Shown here piece by piece: positions 51,931 to 61,090 of a stretch of DNA of 64,000 nt. The notes under the pieces are model-generated. The model had not been told where the DNA came from. It saw nothing but the letters and a program-made list of their open reading frames with translations, and searched no databases. A program made the position numbers and the translations under genes. The stretch's first letter is position 1, and each line of letters opens with the position of its first letter. The stretch comes from Pseudomonadales bacterium (GTDB lineage Bacteria; Pseudomonadota; Gammaproteobacteria; Pseudomonadales; DT-91), in NCBI GenBank assembly GCA_013215055.1, contig JABSRQ010000009.1:62001-126000 (forward strand). Reading direction: 5' to 3'.

Positions 51931-53316
51931 TCAAATTCTCTTTATTGTTAGCGGTAGATTGTCTACAGGTTTGGGCATAGGTACCACCTGCACCTTGGGG
52001 CTGTAATCACTGGGCGTACTAAAGCTGTATTGTGGCATAAACTGATGCAAAAAGACCTTAGCCTGCATAAACGCAAAGTGCATGCCTATGCATTTGTGTG
52101 CACCACCGCCAAAACCGATAAAGGCGAAAGAATGTTTTTTCTGCTCGCCGCGTTCATCACCCCAGCGGTCGGGGTCAAAGGTCAGTGGGTCCGTCCAGGT
52201 ATCCGGATCACGCCCTGCCCATACCGGCGTATTATACAGCACGGTATTAGCCGGCACGGTAAACCCGCCAATGGTGGTCTGCGTTAAGGTTCTGCGCATA
52301 TTAAACGGCACGGGCGGATGCAAGCGCAGGGTTTCTAACAGGCAATGTTCAACAAACTTTAAATCGGCCAGGTCCTCGTAATCGAGATTGTCTTTATCCA
52401 ATGCCACAAAACAATCTCGCAAACGTTGTTGCAAATGATGATTTTCAGGCCTGGCTAAATACATAAATAGATTAGTCAGGGTTGAGGTGGTGGTATCATG
52501 AGCACCAAACAGTAAAAATGCCAAGTGCGGTAATAACACCTCGTCAGACCAATAATTACCGTCTTCATCACGTTCTTTCACCAGAATGCTCATCAAATCC
52601 AGGCCTTCATTTTGACGTTTTTCGGCAAATAAGGATTGTAAATAATCATAGAGAAAACGTTTTCCAGACATGCCTTTGGAAAATGCCAAACCCGGCACTT
52701 CCGCGCGAATAATCGCCATCAAGCCTTTTTCATTAATGTCTAAAAAAGCCTGGCTGAGTTTTTTGGCGGCGATGGGGTCATCGATGCCAAGAAAAATATC
52801 ACAGGCCTGATTCAGCAGCAGGCCCTGAATTTCATCAAAGAAATGAAAGTTGGTTTTTTCTCCCCAGTCTTTAATACCGTCCTTTAAGGTGGGGTTCATG
52901 ATCTCCAGATAGCCATGCATGGCCTGGGTTTTAAAGACATTTTGAAAGATGCGTCTATGGGCTTTATGCACATCAAAATCAATCAGCGCTAAACCACCCC
53001 CATAAAAACGCCCCAGGGTTTCTTGATAACCCATCTCAGATGACATGTTTTTGTCTTTATCCAGATAGATTTTTTGCAGATCATCCGGATGTGTTACCAG
53101 CAAACCTAACTGAATGCCCATTTTTAAGCGTGAGACATGGCCGTATTGTTCTACATGACGATTAACCAGGGCATTAAAATCCCTGATCAACGGAATCACT
53201 TCGCCCAATAAAGGCCAGCCCTTAGTGCCTGGAATATGGCTTAAGTCTTTATTATCCAATTGCTGCTTATAGCTGTTATTGGCTTCAGTACTTTTGACTT
53301 CAACATGGGGCATCAT
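51931..53316 (-). CDS. Cytochrome P450 (second of two paralogues)
   Basis: A 461-residue P450 with I-helix GAHDTTTS, ExxR in ETLRLHP and haem loop FGGGAHKCIG (axial Cys 409). It is clearly paralogous to the P450 at 47178-48536 along its length. No ferredoxin or reductase gene is in the window. Two consecutive ATGs begin it; GAGAA lies upstream. The SRPBCC gene ends 19 bases earlier and the LLM gene begins one base later, so this is the core of the operon. Confidence 0.95.
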   Translation of the reverse strand: MMPHVEVKSTEANNSYKQQLDNKDLSHIPGTKGWPLLGEVIPLIRDFNALVNRHVEQYGHVSRLKMGIQLGLLVTHPDDLQKIYLDKDKNMSSEMGYQETLGRFYGGGLALIDFDVHKAHRRIFQNVFKTQAMHGYLEIMNPTLKDGIKDWGEKTNFHFFDEIQGLLLNQACDIFLGIDDPIAAKKLSQAFLDINEKGLMAIIRAEVPGLAFSKGMSGKRFLYDYLQSLFAEKRQNEGLDLMSILVKERDEDGNYWSDEVLLPHLAFLLFGAHDTTTSTLTNLFMYLARPENHHLQQRLRDCFVALDKDNLDYEDLADLKFVEHCLLETLRLHPPVPFNMRRTLTQTTIGGFTVPANTVLYNTPVWAGRDPDTWTDPLTFDPDRWGDERGEQKKHSFAFIGFGGGAHKCIGMHFAFMQAKVFLHQFMPQYSFSTPSDYSPKVQVVPMPKPVDNLPLTIKRI

Positions 53317-53335
53317 TTATTCTCACATCGATAAA

Positions 53336-53863
53336 TTAAGACACTACCGGGCTTGCAGGCTTGGGCTGGTAATCACCCTCGGCCAGGGTTTTTAATTTTT
53401 TTAAAAAAGAGCCTAAGAAAAACTTCATCATCGGTTTAAACAAAGCAAAGAAAAACTTCGCCACGGCATTTGATGGCCAGAATGCGGCATACCAATGCAG
53501 GCGCACCTTGTTATCGGCCAGTTTTTCTAAAACATAGTCTTCACCAAAGGCATTCATATTGGGCATTGATGACTCGGTAAAAAAGAACGCCATACGTTTA
53601 TTCTTTTCCCAAACAATAAACTCTTCAATGCCCGCAATGCCTCCGGCCATCTCTACCGAGCGGGTTGTTCCCACGCCAAACGGTTTAGGTGAAGTCCACG
53701 TGACCTTCTCCAGACTGGAACCCCACATCGTCCAGGCCTTTTCATCTTCAAAGATGGCAAACAGATGTTCTGCAGGGCAATCAATATCGATGGTATTTAA
53801 CACTAATACCGGCGCATTGCGGATTTCGTTAATGGTTTTGTGCTGACAGGGAGTAACCTTCAT
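53336..53863 (-). CDS. SRPBCC (START/polyketide-cyclase) family protein
   Basis: A 175-residue ligand-binding protein of the SRPBCC fold: LNTIDIDCPAEHLFAIFEDE near residue 20, then WTSPKPFGVGTTRSVEM and VRLHWYAAFWPS beta strands, ending with a long amphipathic helix (AKFFFALFKPMMKFFLGSFLKK positions about 135-160). Such proteins bind hydrophobic molecules and, in P450 clusters, may carry substrate or perform a cyclase or dehydratase step. First gene of the operon; its promoter carries two inverted repeats. Confidence 0.85.
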   Translation of the reverse strand: MKVTPCQHKTINEIRNAPVLVLNTIDIDCPAEHLFAIFEDEKAWTMWGSSLEKVTWTSPKPFGVGTTRSVEMAGGIAGIEEFIVWEKNKRMAFFFTESSMPNMNAFGEDYVLEKLADNKVRLHWYAAFWPSNAVAKFFFALFKPMMKFFLGSFLKKLKTLAEGDYQPKPASPVVS

Positions 53864-53878
53864 GACGACCTCGATTTT

Positions 53879-53958
53879 GTTACATTTATATTATGTGTAA
53901 CAATTTAATGGCAAATCCCGCCCGGGTCAACATAAAGTTACATATGTATAATATGTAA
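53879..53958 (-). promoter_or_regulatory. Promoter and two inverted-repeat operators of the SRPBCC-P450 operon
   Basis: Read leftward, TTGACC (53930-53925), a 17-base spacer and TAAATT (53907-53902) form a sigma70-like promoter. Immediately downstream is GTTACA-N11-TGTAAC (53879-53901), and upstream TTACATAT-N5-ATATGTAA (53938-53958). Both share the TTACA/TGTAA core, so one regulator probably binds both, bracketing the promoter. Confidence 0.7.
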
Positions 53959-54071
53959 TTTTTACGGTGTATCTCCAATCAATAAGCATTTACCAATGCG
54001 GTTAACAACAACACATTCTTTTAAGGTAAACTCAGCAGCTATTCACATTCACCCGATTTATAGGCAAATTT

Positions 54072-55154
54072 ATGCCCGTCTCTGCATTAGAATCTGCTTT
54101 TCAAAGCCCTAAACTCAAACTTAAAAATCGCCTGGTGATGGCACCGATGTCGCGTTATTTTTGTCCTGATAATACCCCCCACAAAGACGTGGTTGATTAT
54201 TACGCCAAACGTGCCGAAGCCGGTGTTGGCCTTATCATTACCGAAGGCACGTTTATCCATCATCCGGCTGCAGCGGCCTATAAAGATGTACCTTATTTCT
54301 GGGGTGAAGCCCTTAATGGCTGGAAAGAAGTGGTTGATGCGGTGCATGAAAAAGGCGGCAAGATATTCCCACAATTATGGCATGTCGGCAGCTTCAGAAC
54401 GGCTGGCACCGGCTGGGACAAAAAATACCCGGCCCTGTCACCATCCGGTGTAGAAAATTCATTCAGTAAAACCGTACCGCAGAGCATGACACAGGCGGAT
54501 ATCGATGAGGTCATTAAAGCTTACGCCACAGCTGCTAAAGATGCGCAGGATCTAGGTTTTGACGGAATAGAAATTCATGCCGCCCACGGCTATTTAATTG
54601 ATGAATTTTTCTGGGCCTCAACCAATCACCGAGACGATCAATACGGCGGATCACAGGAAAACCGCAATCGCTTTGCGCTGGAAATCATTCAGGCAATACG
54701 CGATAAAGTCGGTGAAGACTTCCCTATTGCACTGCGAATCTCGCAGTGGAAGCAACAGGATTACAGCGCAAAGATAGCCGCTGATAAAGACGAGTTAAAC
54801 GCCTGGATAAAACCGTTGGCCGATGCCGGCGTGGATTTATTTCATGTTAGTACACGCCGTTTCTGGGAGCCTGCCTTCGACGATAACAGCACCATTCTCG
54901 CCGAGTTAGTGAAAAAAATCACCGCTAAACCGGTGATCATGGTCGGCAGTGTGGGCTTGGATTCCAGCTCTTTTGAAAGCGCCGGCGTTAAAGATGTTGA
55001 ACTTGCGATGCAAGGTTTAGCCGACAACCAGTATGATTTGATAGCAGTAGGCCGCGCATTATTAGCCGATGCTCAATGGCTGGAAAAAATGCAAGCTGGT
55101 GAGCTTCAAAACATCCGAGGTTTTGATGGGGATATGTTAAGCCGTCTCGAATAA
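54072..55154 (+). CDS. Old Yellow Enzyme-family NADH:flavin oxidoreductase
   Basis: A 360-residue FMN-containing ene-reductase. The barrel start RLVMAPMSRYF (20-30) and the substrate-binding HAAH in IHAAHGYLIDEFFW, then NHRDDQYGG and RNRFALEI are classical OYE signatures. It reduces activated C=C bonds of enones or nitro compounds. Divergent from the SRPBCC-P450 operon, sharing the operator region, so the two are probably co-regulated; its own promoter should lie to the right of 53958. Confidence 0.93.
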   Translation: MPVSALESAFQSPKLKLKNRLVMAPMSRYFCPDNTPHKDVVDYYAKRAEAGVGLIITEGTFIHHPAAAAYKDVPYFWGEALNGWKEVVDAVHEKGGKIFPQLWHVGSFRTAGTGWDKKYPALSPSGVENSFSKTVPQSMTQADIDEVIKAYATAAKDAQDLGFDGIEIHAAHGYLIDEFFWASTNHRDDQYGGSQENRNRFALEIIQAIRDKVGEDFPIALRISQWKQQDYSAKIAADKDELNAWIKPLADAGVDLFHVSTRRFWEPAFDDNSTILAELVKKITAKPVIMVGSVGLDSSSFESAGVKDVELAMQGLADNQYDLIAVGRALLADAQWLEKMQAGELQNIRGFDGDMLSRLE

Positions 55155-55192
55155 ATCAAGCCACACCCTAAAAAACGCCCTCCCCCCAAAAA

Positions 55193-55209
55193 GCCGTATT
55201 TAATACGGC
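55193..55209. repeat. Perfect palindrome between OYE and the second kinase
   Basis: GCCGTATT (55193-55200), T, AATACGGC (55202-55209). Preceded on the plus strand by an A run, so on the minus strand it would look like a terminator, although no leftward gene lies to its right. It could serve as a plus-strand hairpin or an operator. Confidence 0.45.
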
Positions 55210-55342
55210 AATAGAGGATACTGGCCTTCTCTGATGAGCGCTCTCCGGCTCAGGCATAACACCCTGTTCATTGTGTATATCTTTCCTACACTTATATTTG
55301 TGATCATTATTATGCCAGCTCATTAAACTTCGCCGAGCCTCT

Positions 55343-58300
55343 ATGAATGTCATTAAACTGACGGTTATTTGTGGAATATGGCTGCTATTACAGGCAAGCC
55401 AAAGCATCGCCGATGAGTTTCCACCCGGCGTTAAAGATATTGTGCCCCAAGTTCAGCTATGGGCCAAAAACCCGCAACTGATTCAAGCCATAAAAAACAA
55501 AAACCGCCAATCGGAGTCTCTTCGCGATATAAAATCTATAGATAAAAAATGGCGTTCAGGCCAATTATCCTTATCCGTGATTAATAAACTACTCAATAAT
55601 CAGGCAGCCAAAACGCTGCAAAAAATGGAGCGTACTCAGCCTTATTTTATCGAATTATTTGTGATGGATAATCAGGGCGCGATTGTTGCCATGACTCATA
55701 GAACAACCGATTACTGGCAGGGTGATGAAGATAAATTTATTGCCAGTTTTAATGCAGGCCCTGGGGCTGTACATATCAGTGACGTTAATTTTGATAAAAG
55801 CACACAGCGTTTTTTAACCCAGGTTTCCGTGCCGATATTGGATAATAAACAGGTGATAGGAGCCTTAACGGTGGGTATTAATCTGGATATTCATTTACTT
55901 AACGACAGCACTAAAACGGATAAAAAAACATTAAGCAGACAGCAGAAGCAATGGTTGAAAACACATAGCAAGATCACTTTAGGCATGCCCCTGCATTATG
56001 AACCCTCGGTTATACAAGATAAAAACGGCAAGCTCTCGGGCATTTATATTGATTTACTACATGCGTTAAATGACGTTTTAGGTACACACATACAGATAAA
56101 AATCGCACCCTGGCCGGAGCTATTAACACTAGCCGAGCAAGGGCTTATCGATGGTGTTTTTGGTACTGTAAATACATTTACGAACGAACAAAACTTTTTA
56201 TCAAGCACACCTTATGCCTACGCCAATGCTGCCATCTTTGCCAGAAACGATGCCTCCTTTATGCTCAATCAATGGGACGACATTAAAGACTTACGTATTA
56301 TTTATGTCAACAAACGCAAAAATAGCATGCAGTTATTAGAAAAATTTAAAAGCAGTAATATCACCGCCGTTGACACTATCTTTACAGGCATGACGTTTCT
56401 TCTTGAAGGCAAAGCCGATGTCTTTGTTGGCATGACCATCGACAATTATCTGATTAATAAACACCAGTTAGCAGGCATAGGCATTGCTTATATCAACCCG
56501 GTATTTATGCCCTTTGGCATCTCCGTGCGTAAAGATTGGCCTGAATTAATTGATATCTTAAATACAGGTATCGATGCAGTAGGTGAAGAACATGTCTATG
56601 CGGTGATTTCCAAGTGGCTTAATATCAACAACAACATAGAACTTCTCAGCCCCAAAGAACGACAATGGCTGGTAGACCATAAAGATATAAAATTGGCGGC
56701 AACAACAGGGTTTGAACCTTTCTTAATTGTCGACAAAAACCAGTCTCAATCGGGTATTTATATCGATATTATGCATGCCATTAACCAGGTGTTAGGCAGC
56801 AATATCGCTATACAGATACAACCGTTGAGCGACATGGATGCAGCCATAAAAAATGGCAGCGCTGCGGGGGCTATTGGCATAACGGTGGCTGGGGCCAAGG
56901 TACGTAATTTACAACTTTCGGCTACGATATTTAATGCCAGTAGCGCCATATTCAAACGCCGAGCTGCCTCCTTCAGTATCGACAGCCTGGAGGATTTACA
57001 TGGCAAACGTATTCTGACCTTAAACAATCGTATATTTACCGAAGAGATCATAATCCCGTTTAAATCCACCAGTGAGATCATCTATGTAGCCTCGGTTAAA
57101 CAGGCTTTTAATTATTTATTAGCCAAAAAAGCAGATCTCTTTGTCGGTGCCAGTGTCGATAACTATTATCTTAAGCAACACGTTATCGACGACATAAGCC
57201 TGGCTTATATCGCTGATAATAATATTTCCTTCTCCTTTGGCATTGCACCTGAAAAAACCGAGCTATTGGCGATTTTAAATAAAGCCATCTCAGCCATAGG
57301 CACAAAAAGATTTAACGCCATATCTGCCGCCTGGATCAATCCTAAAAAACACGAAAGAGCGCCTCTATTCACTCAACAAGAAAAGCAATGGTTGGCACAG
57401 CATAAAGAGATCACTTTAGGTTTTACCACGGGGTATCCACCTTGGTTATTACAGGAACCCTCAGGAAATCTCATCGGCATTCTTCCTGAGTTAGCTCAGG
57501 CAATAAGCCAGGTAAGCCATTTAGAGGTAAAAATGAAAACCTTACCTTGGCATGAAATGCAGCAACTGGCCAAAGATAAAAAAGTGCATGGGCTTATCTC
57601 AGGTACACATTATGTCTACAAAAAAAATCAACTTATTCCCAGTCAACCATATTCATCCATTCAATTGGTGGTTTATGCGCTGGCAGAAAAAGCCATTCAA
57701 ATAGACGACTTAAACGACCTAAAAAACTATCGTGTCAGCTATTCAGGGGATGTGATAGAAGATATTTTAACCGCGCCAGTGCCCCCCAATGCATCGATGA
57801 CTCAGCTGGCCAGTAGCCAAGAAGGCTTTTTTGCTTTATTAAAAGACACGGCCGATGTTTATGTGGGCTTTAGTTCAGATCGATATATCATCATGCGAGA
57901 CCAACTTATAGGTGTAAAAGCCATTTTTCTCGATTCAAAATACCGCCAACCGCTGTCTATTGGTATTCGTGACGACATGCCCATTTTATTAAGTATTATC
58001 AATAAATCGCTACAGGCAATAGGGCAAAAAGGCATTGATAAGATCGTTGGCCGCTGGGTAGGAACACCCAATAAAAAACTTTTAAATGCACAGGAAAAAC
58101 AATGGCTATCGACATTACCGCCATTAAAAGTCGCGATATTTAAAGATCGCTCGCCGTTCGAATATATTGATGATGATGGCCAACTAGCCGGCATTAATAA
58201 AGACTACCTACGCTTGCTTTCAGAACGTTTAGGCATTGAACTACAACCCTTACTGATTTCTCAGGCAAATATCACGTTAACAGAGTTTTTATCTCAAGAC

Positions 58301-60025
58301 TTTGATATAGCATTGATACTACCGCAACATTTGGTAGCAGGCACTGACTTACTCTACAGCCGATCCTATATGGACATCCCCTATGTGGTCGCAACATTAC
58401 GTGATGAAAATATCATGCATAATATCGATGAATTAAAAGGAAAGATCGTAGCTGTTGTGCACTCTTCCTATATCAATTCTATGTTAAAAAAACATTATCC
58501 CGAGATTCAAATATTACAAACACGCTCCCTTAAAGGGGCATTATTAGCCGTCTCAAAAAAACAAGCAACGGCCTTAATAGGCAATAGAGTTTCGATTGAA
58601 TATATGCAGAGGAAACTCGATATTGATAATTTGAAAATTTCATTAATTACCGATTATCAATATAAACCGGTGATTACCGTCAGAAAAAACCTCAGCCCAT
58701 TAATACCGATTCTGAATAAAGTCTTGGCAGATATCAGCAACGAAGAGAAGAAACTGATTTTTGATAAATGGGTTAATCAACCTTTTATAAAACAAATGAA
58801 CTGGAAGGCCTTGCTGATTTGGGTTGCGGTATTAACCGGTGTTGTCGCCGTTTTTTTCCTGTTCCAGCAACGTAAACTGCACAGGAGGCAGCTAAAAGCC
58901 ATCGCCGCATTTGAATCCAGCATCAAACTTAAAAATGATTTTTTAATGGCCATCAGCCATGAATTACGTACCCCGATGAATGCCATTTTTGCCGGGCTGG
59001 AATTGCTGCACAGCGAAATCCAAAACAGCATGCCAGGCAGCTTAAACATTGTTCAAGGTGGAGCCAACGATATGATGCGCCTGGTTAATGATATTCTCGC
59101 TTACACCGAGGTCCAGTCTAATCAGTGTAGAGTCAATGCCGAGACCCTGTCATTGGCGCATTTATTACAAAGCCTGAAAGATAAATATCAGCCGCTATGT
59201 GAGGAAAAAAATCTGCAATTAGACTGGCAAATAGATCCCGACATTCCGCCATGGCTGGAATTGGATGAAGAAAAAGTGCTCACCGTTTTAGAGAAACTAT
59301 TGGAAAATGCGCTGCAATTTACCGATAAAGGCTGTATTGATTTTTTGGTGAAATATCAAAATATCCCGGCTCAGGCGCAGTTATTGATTACCGTCAAAGA
59401 CAGCGGCATAGGCATCGCCGAAGAAAATAAAAAGCAGATATTTGAAGCCTTTAAACAAACCGAAAGTGGCTTTAAAAGACGTTACAGCGGCCTAGGTATT
59501 GGCCTGGCAATTTGCCAACAATTGATAAAAACCATGGGCGGCGAAATCTCTCTGCAATCGACGGTTGGCAAAGGTAGCTGTTTTAGCCTCACTATTCCTG
59601 CCATATTGGGACAAACCCCAACAGAAGAAAGCCCGGCGAATCTCGCATCGGCCGACTTGCCTATTCTGATTGTTGAAGATAATAAGGTGAATCAGATTTT
59701 AATGCAGAAAATGGTTGAGAAGCTGGGTTACAGCTCTCTTACAGCCAATCACGGCGAAGAGGCCCTGGAGATTCTCGACCAACATAAAATTTCATTAATC
59801 TTAATGGATTTACAGATGCCGGTGATGGATGGTTTCAGTTGTACCGAGGCCATAAGAGCACGCCAAGATTCAACCCATTCAATTCCAATTATCGCCGTCA
59901 CTGCAAATCTTATGGATGCCGATAAAGAACATTGCACCTTATCCGGCATGAATGATTTTATTAAAAAACCGGTGCATATGGATGTCTTAAGCAATAGTTT
60001 ATCTCGCTATGTAGAGCCGGCCTGA
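55343..60025 (+). CDS. Hybrid histidine kinase with Cache-like domain, four solute-binding domains and one receiver
   Basis: A 1560-residue sensor. Signal peptide to about residue 23; an N-terminal Cache/PDC-like domain (about 30-185; VMDNQGAIVAMTHRTTDYW and VSVPILDNKQVIGALTVGI); four SBP_bac_3 domains at about 195-430, 435-665, 670-905 and 910-1140, each opened by a QxxWLxxH-type stretch; membrane helix about 1153-1175; HisKA with His about 1206 (SHELRTPMNA); HATPase_c with ENALQF, DSGIGIAEE and GLGIGLAIC; one receiver with Asp about 1488 (LMDLQMPVMDG). No HPt. The binding-domain array is homologous to that of the kinase at 41813-46615, which lacks the Cache domain but has a second receiver. 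Confidence 0.92.
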   Translation: MNVIKLTVICGIWLLLQASQSIADEFPPGVKDIVPQVQLWAKNPQLIQAIKNKNRQSESLRDIKSIDKKWRSGQLSLSVINKLLNNQAAKTLQKMERTQPYFIELFVMDNQGAIVAMTHRTTDYWQGDEDKFIASFNAGPGAVHISDVNFDKSTQRFLTQVSVPILDNKQVIGALTVGINLDIHLLNDSTKTDKKTLSRQQKQWLKTHSKITLGMPLHYEPSVIQDKNGKLSGIYIDLLHALNDVLGTHIQIKIAPWPELLTLAEQGLIDGVFGTVNTFTNEQNFLSSTPYAYANAAIFARNDASFMLNQWDDIKDLRIIYVNKRKNSMQLLEKFKSSNITAVDTIFTGMTFLLEGKADVFVGMTIDNYLINKHQLAGIGIAYINPVFMPFGISVRKDWPELIDILNTGIDAVGEEHVYAVISKWLNINNNIELLSPKERQWLVDHKDIKLAATTGFEPFLIVDKNQSQSGIYIDIMHAINQVLGSNIAIQIQPLSDMDAAIKNGSAAGAIGITVAGAKVRNLQLSATIFNASSAIFKRRAASFSIDSLEDLHGKRILTLNNRIFTEEIIIPFKSTSEIIYVASVKQAFNYLLAKKADLFVGASVDNYYLKQHVIDDISLAYIADNNISFSFGIAPEKTELLAILNKAISAIGTKRFNAISAAWINPKKHERAPLFTQQEKQWLAQHKEITLGFTTGYPPWLLQEPSGNLIGILPELAQAISQVSHLEVKMKTLPWHEMQQLAKDKKVHGLISGTHYVYKKNQLIPSQPYSSIQLVVYALAEKAIQIDDLNDLKNYRVSYSGDVIEDILTAPVPPNASMTQLASSQEGFFALLKDTADVYVGFSSDRYIIMRDQLIGVKAIFLDSKYRQPLSIGIRDDMPILLSIINKSLQAIGQKGIDKIVGRWVGTPNKKLLNAQEKQWLSTLPPLKVAIFKDRSPFEYIDDDGQLAGINKDYLRLLSERLGIELQPLLISQANITLTEFLSQDFDIALILPQHLVAGTDLLYSRSYMDIPYVVATLRDENIMHNIDELKGKIVAVVHSSYINSMLKKHYPEIQILQTRSLKGALLAVSKKQATALIGNRVSIEYMQRKLDIDNLKISLITDYQYKPVITVRKNLSPLIPILNKVLADISNEEKKLIFDKWVNQPFIKQMNWKALLIWVAVLTGVVAVFFLFQQRKLHRRQLKAIAAFESSIKLKNDFLMAISHELRTPMNAIFAGLELLHSEIQNSMPGSLNIVQGGANDMMRLVNDILAYTEVQSNQCRVNAETLSLAHLLQSLKDKYQPLCEEKNLQLDWQIDPDIPPWLELDEEKVLTVLEKLLENALQFTDKGCIDFLVKYQNIPAQAQLLITVKDSGIGIAEENKKQIFEAFKQTESGFKRRYSGLGIGLAICQQLIKTMGGEISLQSTVGKGSCFSLTIPAILGQTPTEESPANLASADLPILIVEDNKVNQILMQKMVEKLGYSSLTANHGEEALEILDQHKISLILMDLQMPVMDGFSCTEAIRARQDSTHSIPIIAVTANLMDADKEHCTLSGMNDFIKKPVHMDVLSNSLSRYVEPA

Positions 60026-60033
60026 ATACATAT

Positions 60034-60717
60034 TTAAGGCCCCGCGCTTACCGCTACATCAACGATCTTCTGGTATTCACCGCGGGCCTTTAATTGGCGT
60101 AAACCGTCATCCAGTTTTTTAGCCAGGGCGACACTGTCGGCATGTTTTTTACTGAAGGCAACATAGATATCACTGACATGATTTCTCTGACCTTTTTTAA
60201 TGATAGCACCATCTACACCCATGGTTTTAAGCGTATAGCTGGCCACATCATCAAACATAATCGCAACATCCACACGTTTATTCACCAGTAACTTTATCAG
60301 TTGATCCTGATTAGGCACGGCAATCACCTCATAACGCTGTTGATGTTGGCTAAAGCTGGCTCCGTATTCATAATCGATGATAATGCCAACTCACGTTTTA
60401 TCAGGTATATCGGCCGGCGATTAAAAATTCGAGGCCAGGGCTATCAATAACGGTTCTTCACCAAACAGAAAATTCGCCTCGGTGCTGGGTTGACGAGTCA
60501 CATTCCAGCAGGCGTTAACCTTGCCCGTTTCGGTGTAATTTAATGCGCTAGCATAAGGCACCGCAACCAACTTAATCTGGATATCATGCGGTTTGAACGC
60601 AGCACTCACCTTTTTCATTGGAATAAGGTGGCCAACTGTCTTCCGCCGCAATAATAATTTTCTGCTGTGCATAAGCATAAGTTTCCATGCATAAAATCAG
60701 AAAAAATTCGCCTTCAT
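60034..60717 (-). pseudogene. Periplasmic solute-binding (SBP_bac_3) protein, frameshifted
   Basis: Read leftward from an ATG at 60717, a signal-peptide-like start (MKANF) is broken by a shift within a T run; a second frame gives LILCMETYAYAQQKIIIAAE and DSWPPYSNEKG, the start of a type 3 solute-binding domain; a third piece (60421-60678) gives KPHDIQIKLVAVPYASALNY; another shift near 60400 leads to 60034-60327, VANPNQ-like to the end of the domain (VDVAIMFDDVAS, AFSKKHADSVALAKKLDDGL). All parts of one about 230-residue domain are present, so it is a recently disabled gene. It resembles the binding domains of the adjacent kinase. Confidence 0.8.
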
Positions 60718-61007
60718 GATCGCCGCCCTTAGGGCGGTAACTTTTTGCAGGAATTGCTTTAAACGCTGTAATTTAATCGGTTTTTTCAGATAATCATCCA
60801 TACCCGCATCTAGCGATTTATCGCGATGATAAACCGAGTTATGTGCGGTCACTTGTGATTTCTGCCACAGCCGCAGATAAATGCCGTCACTGAGATAGCA
60901 ATACAGGTCATCACCGAACTACAGAGAATAATTAAGAAAGCCAACTTTTTGGAGTGAAGATTTTTGCTAAAGAAGTTATGCGAAAAAAAAGGGAACATGC
61001 CAGCCAT
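60697..61007 (-). pseudogene. Remnant of a hybrid kinase: N-terminal membrane segment joined to receiver C-terminus
   Basis: Leftward from an ATG at 61005-61007 a 52-codon frame gives MFPFFSHNFFSKNLHSKKLA and then a membrane helix (FLIILCSSVMTCIAISVTAF) of sensor-kinase type. From about 60852 to 60697, in another frame, come VTAHNSVYHRDKSLDAGMDD and YLKKPIKLQRLKQFL, the last part of a receiver domain. Everything between (kinase core, most of the receiver) is missing, so a large internal deletion has fused the ends out of frame. This run ends in the start of the solute-binding pseudogene. Confidence 0.75.
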
Positions 61008-61090
61008 CTCAGCGAAGTTCTTTTTCAGTCTAGCAGCGAGAAAAAATCACGCTTGATACCTTCCTTTAACGATAAGGAATTTGAGGCAGC

